Of a DNA stretch of 64,000 nucleotides, positions 50,319 to 62,480 are shown piece after piece. The stretch lies in assembly GCA_003344405.1 (NCBI GenBank), contig NOWV01000060.1, positions 186,001 to 250,000 of the forward strand, in the 5' to 3' direction. This DNA is from Trichoplax sp. H2 (lineage: Eukaryota; Placozoa; Uniplacotomia; Trichoplacea). Made by a program: the position numbers and the translations under genes. The notes below the pieces were generated by a model, which was given only the letters and a program-made list of their open reading frames with translations, was not told where the DNA came from and ran no database searches. Each line of letters starts with the position of its first letter. The stretch's first letter is position 1.

Positions 50319-50625
50319 TACAAGCCTATCTTAACCTTAATACACTACATTATCGTAACACCAAATATATTTTTATATTTAGACAGAATACTGATTATAA
50401 TTACGGATTAAGTTCAGATATCCAAAGTTTATAAAATGAAAGTTGTAATATAAATACTTCGCCTTGCAATGCCTATGTTAAATATATATTACAAGCATAA
50501 TGCAATCTTAATACAATACCGTATCTTTATAGTAAATGTTTTTTATTTAGACAAAATGCAGATTACAGATTAGGCTTAAATATCTAAAGTTTATAAAGTG
50601 ATAGTTGTAGCAGAAGTGCTAAGTT
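50319..50625. repeat. Two-copy direct duplication, about 171 bp, diverged
   Basis: TACAAGC starts lie at 50319 and 50490. Both copies continue with a CTTAATACA(C/A)TAC-type block, TTTATTTAGACA(G/A)AAT.C.GATTA, TTTATAAA(A/G)TGA(A/T)AGTTGTA. Divergence is clearly higher than in the SERGEF intron duplication. Confidence 0.7.
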
Positions 50626-50911
50626 AACGTAAAAATGGACTATCCATGTTATCTTTTCATGGACTTACATTAGTTATACGTTATCATTTTCGACCAGTAT
50701 GCCATATTTTGAAGTTTATAGTCGTGCCCAACTTCGACACAATATTTGGGTATATTATTAGCATAATATTTGTGCTGCACTTTCTAATTGTGTAGTATAT
50801 AGCCTCATGTAAATTGCAATGAATTAATTTTGTGATTATTATAATCAGCAAACTGGCTGGTAAACAAATTAGAAAGAAAAATAAAGATCAAGTAGTAGAT
50901 AAAACAATCAT

Positions 50912-51064
50912 ATGAATAGCATAAAATATTTAGTTTACAGTGTGAGAGAAAACCAAGTGAGACTCTTTCACTCTGGAAGTTGGCTTTGTAAAGGAAAACT
51001 TAGGAAAAAAAATATTGTCATCGCTGCGCATATGATCTTGAATGTCTATTCCAAATGTATTTGA
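50912..51064 (+). pseudogene. Possible trypsin-like (S1) protease remnant or exon
   Basis: A 50-codon frame contains NQVRLFHSGSWLC, then a glycine and leucine, then IVIAAHM. The order Q-V-x-L, S-G, Cys, Gly, Leu and V-x-A-A-H follows the part of the S1 fold around the catalytic histidine. The Cys that normally follows the His is Met, and the spacing between Cys and His is one residue short. An acceptor-like site (TTTACAG) at 50934-50940 would fit an exon start. I found no later exon with the GDSGG motif. Chance similarity is possible. Confidence 0.25.
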
Positions 51065-52416
51065 ATGCTAAGGAATAATGTAGTAAAAAATATATGGTAA
51101 TAACTGAGAGACCTTTACAAATATGTTTTTGAAAGTGATGTGGCAAGGTAACGATGTAAAAGAAGTGCAGAAGATGGTAGTAGCCAGACAAGAGAAATTA
51201 GAGAAATAGTTATATCCAGCAATAGTTGACATTAACTATATATTCACTGCTATATATTTGTGATAAAGCTCTTTTAACCACTATATATATACTGCATATA
51301 GATATATGAGAAGTCGACAGAAGAGAACTCCTATTGCGACTTAATTGTTACAAGTTAGTATGCAACATGAAACTTTGTTAAGCATGATGCAATATCTACT
51401 AACGAGTATTTATTAGCTGCATGCGTATAGCACTATCTGCATGACATAACTTATATATACGCGCACGAAAATTCTCACTAGTTATGCATAGGATTATCAT
51501 AGGATGATATATTCAAGTTTGATGATGAATACTATCAAATTTTATTATTCAAAAGCCCTAAAATCCAGCATATATTTATATTACTCTATTTTGCACACCA
51601 TGATTGGATGTCTGCATATTGCAATATTGTTTATCTCTGTCAATTTTAATCAGTTTTCCCAAACGCAGGCAAAAATTAGTTGAAAATGAAACATCAATTG
51701 CAATTTAGATCTGATTTGTAATAAAGTATGCGTACATCGTAATTACTGCTTTTCCGCTTCCTTAATAATTAAATTGACGATTATGTTTCGCTAATTAAAA
51801 ATTCCTATTGAACTTCGACCTCACGATAACAAATGTTAACAAATTTAATTAAGATTCCTATTCATTTAAAGACTCTACGTCGCTGAGTTTTTTAGTACTC
51901 TGTGCTGGTGTCATAAAACTTGGATGTTAGAATTGCTCTTTATAAATGGCTTCTTTACTATTTCAGAAATATTCTTACTTCGACTATGAGCATAATTTAA
52001 TCAAGCTTGACATTAGTTTTTAGTGCTAAGTAGTTTATGATTCATTCGTATTATTAATAATTTATAGCTCGGGAAACTTTCTAAGTAATAGCTCGTGCAA
52101 TAGTGGTAATTTTTAAATATTAACATAATTATTAACTTCCGCCGCACTAGGTAATGCTTATCGATTTCAAACTAGTTTTACGGTTGTAAAGCGTTAATTT
52201 AATTAATTGATTAATAAGTACTAGCCAAATATCGGTGTTGTTAGAAGCTTAGTAACGGAAAATGAATGGACTTTTTGAACTGGTAACACCCTAAGATATA
52301 TTATCGTCATGACTGATTTATTTTGCAGTTGTACGGATTGCATCACCAACATGAGTATTTCAATACCAATATTTTAAGTTTAATGATGCTTATGATATAT
52401 GCAAAGGTACGATAAC
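51065..52416. other. AT-rich intergenic
   Basis: A short frame at 51124-51210 (ending EKLEK) looks codon-like but has no family match. Nothing else is supported here. Confidence 0.4.
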
Positions 52417-52696
52417 CTACGGTACACACATACAGATTAATGTCGAAATATCCCATTGCAGATTAGGTTTGTCGTTCTTTAGCTGCAGCGTTACATCTAG
52501 TGCATCGCAATTCGCTTTGTAAGCAACAAACATGCCCTTATGTCCATTTGATTCGATCTTATCAATCGACTTCTGACTAAATCTAATGTTACAATGACTA
52601 TTGGTCTCTGTAATAAAAATATTCAAAGCCACATAAAGAAAGTAATCATACGACTCATATTCTATTATAATAGAATATCTCGGTTTACTGTCGGTT
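52417..52696 (-). CDS. Possible terminal exon, unrecognised
   Basis: The minus strand is open for 93 codons from an acceptor (ACTCAG, 52697-52702) to the stop at 52417. The peptide includes YESYDYFLYVALNIFITET, HKGMFVAYKANCDALDVTL and ends ICMCVP. Codon use is mixed rather than a simple AT run. A 24-nt upstream segment (52962-52985), flanked by splice-like sites, joins in the correct phase, but it is too short to trust. No start or family was recognised. Confidence 0.28.
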
Positions 52697-52985
52697 CTGA
52701 GTTACTTTCTTCCAGACAATTACTACCCCAGTGACTAATTATTTTATTGTATATCAATTTATATATTCTTTAGAAATAACGCTGAGTAAGAAAATTTTAA
52801 GTTATAGTTTCAATCGACTGAATAGTGGATAATGGTATTATAGTTGGGTTACTTGAAGCCGCTCTAGATAACGAATTAGTCTAAAATAATTGTAATTACT
52901 TACATTAAATTATTATTTAGTTAGCTAGTTTCAAGCGGCATCAATCTACAGCTTTGCAGACCTTAGATTAGCTCTTTGAAAGCAC

Positions 52986-55900
52986 CTATTTCGACATGGA
53001 AGAAAACGAATAGTACGGTAATAACAGTACTTAACTACTAGTTCAATATTAGACTTTATAGCGATTTTAATTTCATGAGTAGATCGATGCATTAAATTTA
53101 ACCATTGGACTAATACTAAATTGTACTACAATAAGAGGCTCCATTAGCTGATATCAAGCATAATATTTAAATAAATAGTATGGTAGATAGATAAATTTTA
53201 ATGATTAAGCTGATCTTTAACTCGGAATTAAGTATTGTTTCTTAAATGAATTAACAATTTGTTGGTTTCTACCTAGGCGTCATTAGCATAAATACAGTAT
53301 AAAAGACATTATTACGTATTAAAATATTGTTGAATTAAAAGGGAACTATACTTGACTTAACTAGTAATCTAAGTAATTATTACGCGAATAATTTTGAATT
53401 AATAAAGAGCTGGTATTTGTTTATAAGTAGGCCTTCATTGGATCACGAAAGGACTATTATTTTACACCTGCTCACTAGCATACTGTCGCTAAATAAGATT
53501 TTAATACAGTAAGAGATACTAATTACGGACAGCTTAACCCCATCGAAATTGATTCGTGGAAATAGATATCGTTAGATTTATGGATATGGTCATAAATTAA
53601 TTGTTAATGAAGTTAGACATCTATACGTTAACTACGAAATGAGTTCTATACTTGTACTGTATTAAAGAAATACCGGTAACAGATTAAATGAAATAGCTTA
53701 AACTGTAGGGTCACAGCTGTTTAAAAAACAAAATAATTGGAAGATATTTAGAATAGATGGTACTACTGTTTGAAATAATCTGTACATTTTTTCTGTATGC
53801 TTTATAATATAACACTAGACAGCCTGCTCCGGAGATTATAATTTATACCTAATTTAACTATGCCACGACCAACTTTGATAACTATCAGTAATGGTCACCT
53901 TCCATCAAAGTTACAGAATAGAAGTTGTCAAAGACATTATCTTTTATATGGTTCAATAAACAAATATTGGTAACTGAAAGTCTCAGTATAGTTAAGTTAT
54001 CAATATTGTAATCAGTCAGTAGTACTCCAAATATTTCATTTTATCTCTTTAATTTTTATTCATTGCAACATTTAAAATGGATTGATCTTAATCTAAAAAT
54101 TGAACGCAACATTTTTCATAATCTCGTACTATAGTAAGTTTCTGTAATAGTTTGTTAAAAATGATGTTCCTAAATTGTGATCTACTTATTAAATAGACAC
54201 AGATCAATTCTATATTCTCTCCGGAAATTGAGTTAAACTTGGAACAGTACTGACAGAGCCTTAGCTATATTGTAAATTGAAAGTGTGATAGGGTCAACCA
54301 TAATTAAATAAGCGAAAACATATGGTAATCGAAATAATGTCGTATACGACAGCTGAATAGATTAATTATTTTTGGTAATTTAATTCTATATTTCTAACGT
54401 GGGTGAAAAAAATTTGCTGCTATTTTCGTTTTGCAGCTTGCATTTTTTCTTGTTTCGCCTTTTGACGTAATGTAGAACTTTACAATTCCTCCCATATAAC
54501 AAAGAAATTGTATAATTACTAGGAATAATAGAATGAACAGGGGAACCATCTAAAATTTGGTATAATAAATAATTGTTTTAGATATTTATCATTTGCGTTT
54601 CAAGTACAATCAATACTTATATGAACTATGAATTATTTACGTGGCAAATAAAATTGAGCCTTGCGATTATTGTTCCAATTATTACTAACGATTCAATTTA
54701 GTACTGATGCCTGTAAATTAAAAATAGGTACTTGCACCGTAAAGCGTATAGATCTTTTAACTCAAGTATAGTGATCTTGATTGATAAGTAATGATATATA
54801 TATGGAGCTAAAACAATATTACCCGGCATTTAGCCTGGATAGAAAAGTAGATATTATCGACTAATCACACACAGCAGATGCTAATATCTGCTAAATTGTC
54901 ACAGGAATCTTTACATACGAAAGCATATATATTGATAAATGAGGCCTTGCTACATTATATCTAATCTGACTTCTTGTTGTAGTATTTAATTCTGATTTTA
55001 ATGGACTATCGGTCTAGACTATCCTGAAAAGTAAATTATCTTAACAATCATAATGTCGTTTAAGCACCTGGTCCTAAGTAACGTATTCATCATGGCCAAA
55101 TAGTAACAATTGTTATCGTTAGATCATCATTTATAGACAGTTGAAAATTATCAGTATTTTATTCGTGAAAGATTAATAATAGAGTGGAGATGTGTTGTTG
55201 ACATCGTCTTCCCATATAAATAATATAGGAAGTAGGCTGTCAATTTACATTATCAAAGTGGGCTGTATATGATAATAATAAATGTAGTTCTCTTAATTAA
55301 GCCTCAAATTGATGATGGCATCATTATATATACATATTATCATCATAAATTAAGAAATATGGTTGTTATGTTAGCAACAGTAATAGTAGTTATGTTTAGT
55401 TTGAGTACGAATCAATAAATATGTTAAAACAATGATTTTAATCTTATCGCAACTGTCAATTAGACAATCATAAATTGAATAATTATGTTGATTTAAAAAG
55501 TTCTTCATTAATTTTTCGAATTGGATTTATCCAATATTATACAATCGTCACATTTACAAAAGAACTTAATTCAGTATTCTCTTTTTCTTTTCTAATTTAT
55601 ATCTATTAAATGACCTATATAAAAGGTAGGTTTAATAAATATATCAATGAGACTGGAAATGAATATTTTTAGGTCATGAAATTATTAAAAATCGAGAATC
55701 GGCGCTTTCTTAAATACTCATATTTATTAAATTGTTCCTTACATAGCGAATTAATCCAAGCTATTTTTTATTTATTAAATCTGCGATTAATTAAAACTCC
55801 GTATAGTGGGCAATTCTAAGTCAACGCTAAAATCTATCGTTTTTCTAAAGTTATTTCATTGACTCCATTCAAAAAGTATTTTTTTCTGAAAAAGTAACAT

Positions 55901-56470
55901 TTCTACTCATATTACTAAAGCAGATGACATGTCAATATGTTATTGTATATGCCATTGAGTTACATTCAACGGGTTATTGGTTGACTGAACGTGATATATA
56001 ATAGCCTAACCTTCTATAAATTGGTCAATCAGTTTAGTCATTACCATCATTGTTCAGAAGTACTATGGCGAGTAAGCTTGGATATAGGATATCCTTAAAT
56101 CGATTGCCATAATCAAATCAACCTTAGGAAAAAAGATAGCCCGGTATCTAAGAATATTCTTTATATGTATTATATACATTTTATTTGAAAAAAATCAATC
56201 ATCTTAGGCATACTAAATCATTACGAAAGCTGCTAGCTTCATTGAAAAGGGTTACGTTAAATCATATACGCCCAAACGATTTGGTACGGTGGTGGCACAC
56301 GCAGAATTGTTGATTACGGTGATTTTAAACCGATACCATTTTCGCTTTGACATAACGTTCAGCTTCAGGATTTCTTAACTCAAAATTTGCATTGCTCTAC
56401 TTACTAATACATAGATACAGTAACAGAAAGTCTTTTCCATCAAGTCTATTGCATATTTATCCAAAGAGAT
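52986..56470. other. AT-rich intergenic
   Basis: No gene was recognised over about 3.5 kb. It includes the 5' flank of the GPCR at 56471. Confidence 0.45.
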
Positions 56471-57523
56471 ATGACAGCTACTACTTTTCCCTATCATAAC
56501 TTGATTACAAATACACCAAATTTTGCAAATCAAACGCCTACTACACCAGCACCTAATTACGATGATGTTCCATTATTATTGAGCTTTATTTATGGCTCTA
56601 TTGCTACAATGTCGATTGGAGGTAACGGCATAATAATCCTGGTGATCTTATATGATCGATCAATCATAGCTAATCCAACTAATATGCTAATTTTTACTCT
56701 AGCTATCGTTGATAGCTTAACCGGTATAGTTATGTTCTTTACACCATCTTTAATAATTGGCATACGTTATTATTCATTTCCTACTGGAATACCTGGTGGT
56801 GCCATATTTTGCCACTTGGTTGATTCGTTCTTTATTTTCTTCTCTCTTGGCAATTTATCTGTTATGCTGGTTATGCTAATTAGTATAGAACGTTGGGCAG
56901 CAGTTGTTCGAGCAACGAAGTATAGCAAATGGTTTGCTCTTCGTCGTGTTAAGATATGTATTGGTATTGTTATTATCCTCGTCATAATATTAAATTTAGA
57001 TAATTTGCTAGGTAAGATTTATGTTCCTGGCGTATTTCCACCTTGCGTGTGGAGTCCAATATTTCCCAAGCCAAGTCAAAACTTAACTTTATTTACGGTC
57101 TTTGAAATAACACGATTATTTCTACCAGTCCTTTTAATTATTTTATGTTACGTCAATATTGCTAAAAAGACATTATTTTCACACAAAGTTGGAGGTTTAA
57201 CCCAGGAGCAAAGTGCAAAATATATTGCTCGTCGTCGTGTAACTACAATGTGTTTCGTTTCTTCGGCGGCTTTGGTTGTCTGTTGGTTGCCCAATGAAAT
57301 TTACTTCGTAATGATGAATTTTGAGATTATCGATTATTCGTTTGTTGTCCATGGTGTGACTAAAACTTTAGTTATTTTTAATTCGTGTATCAATCCATTC
57401 ATTTATGCTGCTACTAATCGTGCGTATCGTCGCAGCATATTCCAATTTATTACTCGTAAACATAATTATTACAAGGCCAGAACTCATCGGTTGACATCAA
57501 TTGCAAATACCAGTAATCACTGA
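56471..57523 (+). CDS. Class A (rhodopsin-like) GPCR, intronless
   Basis: Encodes 350 residues. The N-terminus is Thr/Asn/Pro-rich. Landmarks: TM1 with GGNG (N52); TM2 with LAIVD (D81); TM3 Cys114 and ERW 140-142; loop-2 Cys192 in FPPCVW; TM5 about 207-230; basic loop with ARRRVTTM; TM6 CWLPNEIYF from 271; TM7 NPFIY 308-312; short basic tail. It shares PPC-W in loop 2 and CWLPNEIYF with the receptor at 36890, indicating recent common origin. No GTAC tract is near it. The ligand is unknown. Confidence 0.94.
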   Translation: MTATTFPYHNLITNTPNFANQTPTTPAPNYDDVPLLLSFIYGSIATMSIGGNGIIILVILYDRSIIANPTNMLIFTLAIVDSLTGIVMFFTPSLIIGIRYYSFPTGIPGGAIFCHLVDSFFIFFSLGNLSVMLVMLISIERWAAVVRATKYSKWFALRRVKICIGIVIILVIILNLDNLLGKIYVPGVFPPCVWSPIFPKPSQNLTLFTVFEITRLFLPVLLIILCYVNIAKKTLFSHKVGGLTQEQSAKYIARRRVTTMCFVSSAALVVCWLPNEIYFVMMNFEIIDYSFVVHGVTKTLVIFNSCINPFIYAATNRAYRRSIFQFITRKHNYYKARTHRLTSIANTSNH

Positions 57524-59006
57524 TTTTCGCATTTATTGCATGTCATATTATATCCATATAATGCAATATTACGTTTCAATTTCTATAAGCTACTGCATAT
57601 ACTTACTGCAATTGTATATTTGCAAAAGTTGATACTGAATTAGAAAGTTAATAAGTTTCTTAAAGAAATGGTTATTTTCAGGTCAAAAAAATTCGTGCGC
57701 CGATCGCTTAAGGGTTAATCAAAATTTCTAGAGCTATTCTTGTTTTGAAGTAGAAGATTCTCCCAAATTGATAATACTTTACAAAAGTTGGATTCAGTTT
57801 TAGCTGTTGATTGCAATGGAATAAGTTGTAATCCTCAATAGTTTTGAATTACAGCTATGATAAAATCCTTTTGGATTGATTTAAACACTTTCTAGATCTC
57901 ATTGTAATACTTTTTAAATACGCGAAGAAAAAAATGGAGCTATCATTTAGCAACTTCGACTAAGGCATTAATTTATTATAAAACTGCGGCAAAATTGTCT
58001 TTAACGCAATCGTGTTGTTATTGAAATTGTATCTGCTAGTAATGTCAAGATCTCTTGATTTTATCAACGGCTTAATCTATTTTATTTCTGACCTCAGATG
58101 AAATCAGCTCATTTTAAATTAATTGCCATTATTAAAGTCGTGTTAGTTAAATTCATCTATAGCTAAAAGATTAAATTTATCACTTTATTGATTAAATGTT
58201 TTAAATATTAGAAAACGCTTGGAAAGCACAAATAGAATTAATAGCTCGATGTCCAGTATGCGCTGACCTTTATATATTATTGATCTATTGCAATATTGAA
58301 AACTTTCTAGCATAGATTGTGTTAACGGTAGATTGAAAAACAGCATTATTTTAGGTATCCACCGTACACCATACGCGTATGTATTACTACTTTTACTATC
58401 CAAGTCTATTCTATTTCTTGATATTGTCCTATATAAGCTTCTTCCGTTAACTTCATTTTTCTAATTTATTGTTGCGTTCAATTTGTAATTTTTCTCTCTT
58501 CCATTATGCTTTTAAATTCTCACAATTTTAATATTAATATTGTTTCTTGTACGCAAATACTTGTAATTTATGTTATCGTAACATACAAGTACGTAACTGT
58601 ACTGAATATTAACATAATCGTTTGTTCCGATCATTATTGTTAGGTTGAGTTTCGATGTCATCAATATATCTTTTTATTGTATAACAAATCGTTACCACCT
58701 TATCGTTTGTATAGGAGCATAAAAAGGTTATATCTTTGAATGATGAGCACATCACGCGATAGAAAAAATTCAATACTTTATAAGTAAGGTGAATTAGATC
58801 AAAATTGGTCATTTAGGTACCTTTTGCTTAAAATTAATTGATTAATGCTTCAATAAATCAAGAGGAAGGTCTCCTATTTCTGTCACTCGTATCTAATAGC
58901 TTAGCATATATCCCTGATTCACTGTATTTATAATATATATATATATATATATAATCAAATGCTAATCATGTTATAGGGCAATAATTACAAAGATAGCAAT
59001 AAAATA
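57524..59006. other. AT-rich intergenic with a microsatellite
   Basis: No gene was recognised. An AT dinucleotide run lies at about 58933-58953. The minus frame at 58185-58403 shows no family resemblance. Confidence 0.45.
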
Positions 59007-59480
59007 ATGAAATATACACTATTATATTTAGTGGGTTTATTTGTCACCATAGCACAGGCGTATGCTGTAATTGGCCATTCGCGAAAATTTTCTGATTATC
59101 GAATGCACTTATTAATGAATTTTTTGTCAATAAACTGGTGTTCCATCTTAGAATAAAATGACTACAATGTAGATGTAGACAACCATTTGATCATTCTTAT
59201 TTGCAACATCACAAATGGTTTTAATTAAGAAACATGACGTTAATAGTTGCTTAATTTCCAAGAAGTAAAATATTAATTTAAGTGAATCAGAATACATAGT
59301 TGCAACAGTTTACACTTAGGATATATATATATGCATGAGTTATGTATACTTGTTAAGTTGTGGTCAAAAATCTGATTTTGACCCTATCATTTTGGTATAC
59401 TTTCATTTTAGATGTACCTGTATAACCTAGAGGTGGACAGCACGAAATACCCGGATATTTATTTGAGATTTGAAAATTAA
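59007..59480 (+). CDS. Possible short secreted peptide precursor (2 exons)
   Basis: A frame opening at 59007 begins MKYTLLYLVGLFVTIAQAYA, a textbook signal peptide with a small-residue cleavage end. Read straight on, it gives 49 residues, stopping at 59156. A phase-0 donor (GTAATT) directly after the signal could instead join an exon at 59412-59480 (acceptor CATTTTAG) coding MYLYNLEVDSTKYPDIYL and a short tail to a stop, for a 42-residue precursor. Both readings are short and neither mature peptide is recognised. The signal peptide is the best-supported part. Confidence 0.33.
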
Positions 59481-61435
59481 CATTACTCAATTGAAACGTG
59501 AATTAGCCATACACTAACTTTTAAACATTTTTAGATTCTTTATATCGGCATGCAAACTTTTCATATGCCTAGTACTTCTAGTGGAATATTTTAAGATTAT
59601 TATCACTGAACTACAACAGCACTAGATATTAACATATACAGTAGTACACAATACTGGTCAAGTAATTAATTTATCGAATACTGTACTTTAGCAGGTGTGA
59701 CAGGCAATAATTTAACCATTACCTCTTTACTATATATGCCTACTATAACTATACGCTATATCGTATGTCTTACTGTGATTGATTGGAGTTGTCGTAGATA
59801 CCGAAGAGCCTTTACCAATAGAATTTTGCATTAACTTACAGAATCATCTTAGTCTTAATTCTTACTGTATACTTACATTTTATATGCAATCCATCTTGGA
59901 TGATTAGTTTACAATTTCAAGGAAGTATATCACCAGATGATTTTCCAACTACTTTTTACTTTATTTTATACAGTCATAATATAAATAAGTTTTTTCTTAA
60001 TTTGCTTAAGGATTGTATAAAGTAATAATCACTAATCAATGACTAGCCGTTAATTAATAATTGAATCTGTTATCATATTATTCAGTTAGGGTAATCATCT
60101 CATGTATTCCGTTTCTTAATTATTGATCCCTCTCTTTTAATTCTCCACTCGGATTCCATCATTATACACAATGATAACTTGCTTATGCATATGTAATTGT
60201 CTTCGGTGATTTCAATATCATCTTTCATTAAGATTAACTGAGCAGTACATAAAATGTTGAGACGATATAGACAGTATTACTGTAGAACTAGCCGGTTACG
60301 GTGATTTATGTAGGAGAATTTTGTTACAGTGTTCCATTCATTGAAAAGTACGTAATCAGGATTTGATTACTTTGCAATCCTTAGTTGATTACAGTGGATA
60401 AAATCAGCTAGGAAACCAATTAATTCACCGTTTTATTAGGTCATCACTGTAATGTATTACAATGCATAACGTTGCGATGAAGCACGCCGTCAAAGAAGAA
60501 TATATTGTGACAGACACAGATTTCTAATTAAGAGTAAATGGTATTCGCCGATATTGTGATATGCCAACTTTGCTTCATGAAATAAAATTAGTTCTTCGGG
60601 CAAGGGCTGTATCTGTTTTGCTTTCTGTACAAGGATAATGGAACTGCATTATTGCCGTATATCACACAACTACCGGATTGGCAGCTCAAGGATCGTTTTT
60701 ACATTTGTAGAAGTAAGTTTAGGAGAACATGGTGCCGCTACGATTGCACTGCAAGCTGTAATATTTCTAAAGTATAGACTACCCCAATTTCGTCATCTAT
60801 ATTTGAAGTTGTATTTTGTATCTCTCTTATACGTTTGTACTATAACATATTAAGTAAACAGTCGTTAATGATGGAACGGCTTCATTTTAGTAAATAAAAG
60901 CGATCAAAGACGTTAACAAAATATCGATTTTTATACAATGAGTAGCATAAACGTTGTAGCTAGTATTGCTTCTGTATTTTCATCGTTGACAATTCCCATT
61001 TTTATGTTATTGAAGTTGACTGTGTAAATCACGTTATGCTTAAAGTTAAGGTATTCAAATATGTAACAATGGATGGAATTTCTTGAAATGTAATAATTGA
61101 AAACAAAAGCTAAAATGTTAATCACTATTAATAAAACTATTCAAACCATCTTCACTTAAAAGTACTACATTATACTTTCCATCAATGTGCATCTAAAAGC
61201 AGATTGAAAACAAACTAAAATTTAAAATTACTTGCAATAAAAATTTAAAATATCTATAATTTTGTGATTAAACTCTTGCCTTCTTCGCCCCTGTACTGAT
61301 TCTATTCAAAATACTGTACATTAGTCCCTTGTAACTTGTAATTCCATTTTATTTTTACCGCCGATCAACAGCAGTTTCAGACATACTTAGTAAAATAAAA
61401 TTTATTCAAAATAGCTTCACGTACTGAAACAGTGA
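59481..61435. other. AT-rich intergenic, possible coding relic near 60.6 kb
   Basis: Between about 60530 and 60850 three plus frames are open in succession, for example MPTLLHEIKLVLRARAVSVL ending just where DNGTALLPYITQLPDWQLKD begins in another frame. That suggests an old broken exon, but no family was recognised. The rest holds nothing supported. Confidence 0.3.
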
Positions 61436-62480
61436 CTGTACGGTACAGTACTGTCGCAGTGATTTGAACCCACGCACTTGCACTTTTTAACTTTCATGAT
61501 ATCGTATTAGGATTAGTATTCCATACTGTACTGTACATTGTACTGTACACTGTAGATAGGATACTGCATCCGATATACAGGTACAGTACAGTACAGTACT
61601 GTACAGTACTGTACTGTACTGTACTGAGGGTGTCTCACAAGTCTTTCCCACTGTTTGAAATCATATGAAATTATAGTTTCAAGTCCTTATTAGACAAATT
61701 TAGTATCATTTGATTGGAAATAAGATGCTTTATGCGAATATGTAATTTAAAAGCACATAAAATGTGTTCAAGTTACTAATATTAGCACTTAAAGTCAAAT
61801 ATACTTATATAAACTCTGGCGGTTTTCTACAATACATTGTACTGTAGAAAGCACGGTACTGTACACTGTACAGTACTTGCAGTCTAAAGTTCAATGACCC
61901 GCATGGCCCTTAGCTGGCCCGTCACGGCACGGCAGGAGTCAAGAAGTGAGTATCGCTGGTGCTGTTCACTAGAGGGTCTCTATTGATCTGTACAGTACAG
62001 TTGTGCGTACGCGTACTCTAGAATCTGAGATGATCTGCGCTTGCACGAGGTTTCACCTCGCGAGGTGAAAAATAGTTACCGATCTCTATTGCTCACTGAT
62101 GGTTCACTGTTCAGGTGTACTATACAGTGTACCATTTTGTTGTGGTACTCACGCATGGGTAGAAGTGAGTCATACAGTATCCGAGAGATGGCACAGCGTA
62201 GTCGGTAGTGACTTAGTAGTGCAGTACCCGCGCGTTGACAAGATGCGAAACAAGCATCATGAACATGTGCTATATTTGGATAGCAAATTGGCAATGACGA
62301 AGATGAGCCTATCAAGTTCATCCTCGACCATGTCCATTGTACAAGACGCTTGTACTGTATATTACAGTACTGTGCACTGTAGACCATCGCTTTGTCGCAT
62401 AGGCGCGGTAATAGTATACCGTATAAAATCCACTACTATGGGTGGAGGCAAGGTGACCTACGGTACACTGAGTACAGTAG
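61436..62480. repeat. GTAC-rich palindromic tracts upstream of importin gene
   Basis: Blocks at 61436-61460, 61525-61555, 61577-61625, 61835-61880, 61990-62000 and 62350-62380 are made of CTGTAC/GTACAG words. The 61577-61625 block alternates GTACAGTACTGTAC almost perfectly. Between the blocks the DNA is richer in G+C than the surrounding 30 kb. Long frames here (for example 62099-62626) come from this composition and have no family match. Confidence 0.75.
62051..62070. promoter_or_regulatory. Perfect 20-bp palindrome with TCGCGA core
   Basis: TTTCACCTCGCGAGGTGAAA reads identically on both strands. It lies in the more GC-rich tract 775 bp upstream of the importin start. It resembles, without matching fully, the palindromic CGCG promoter element (TCTCGCGAGA) of animals. 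A binding role is inference. Confidence 0.4.
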
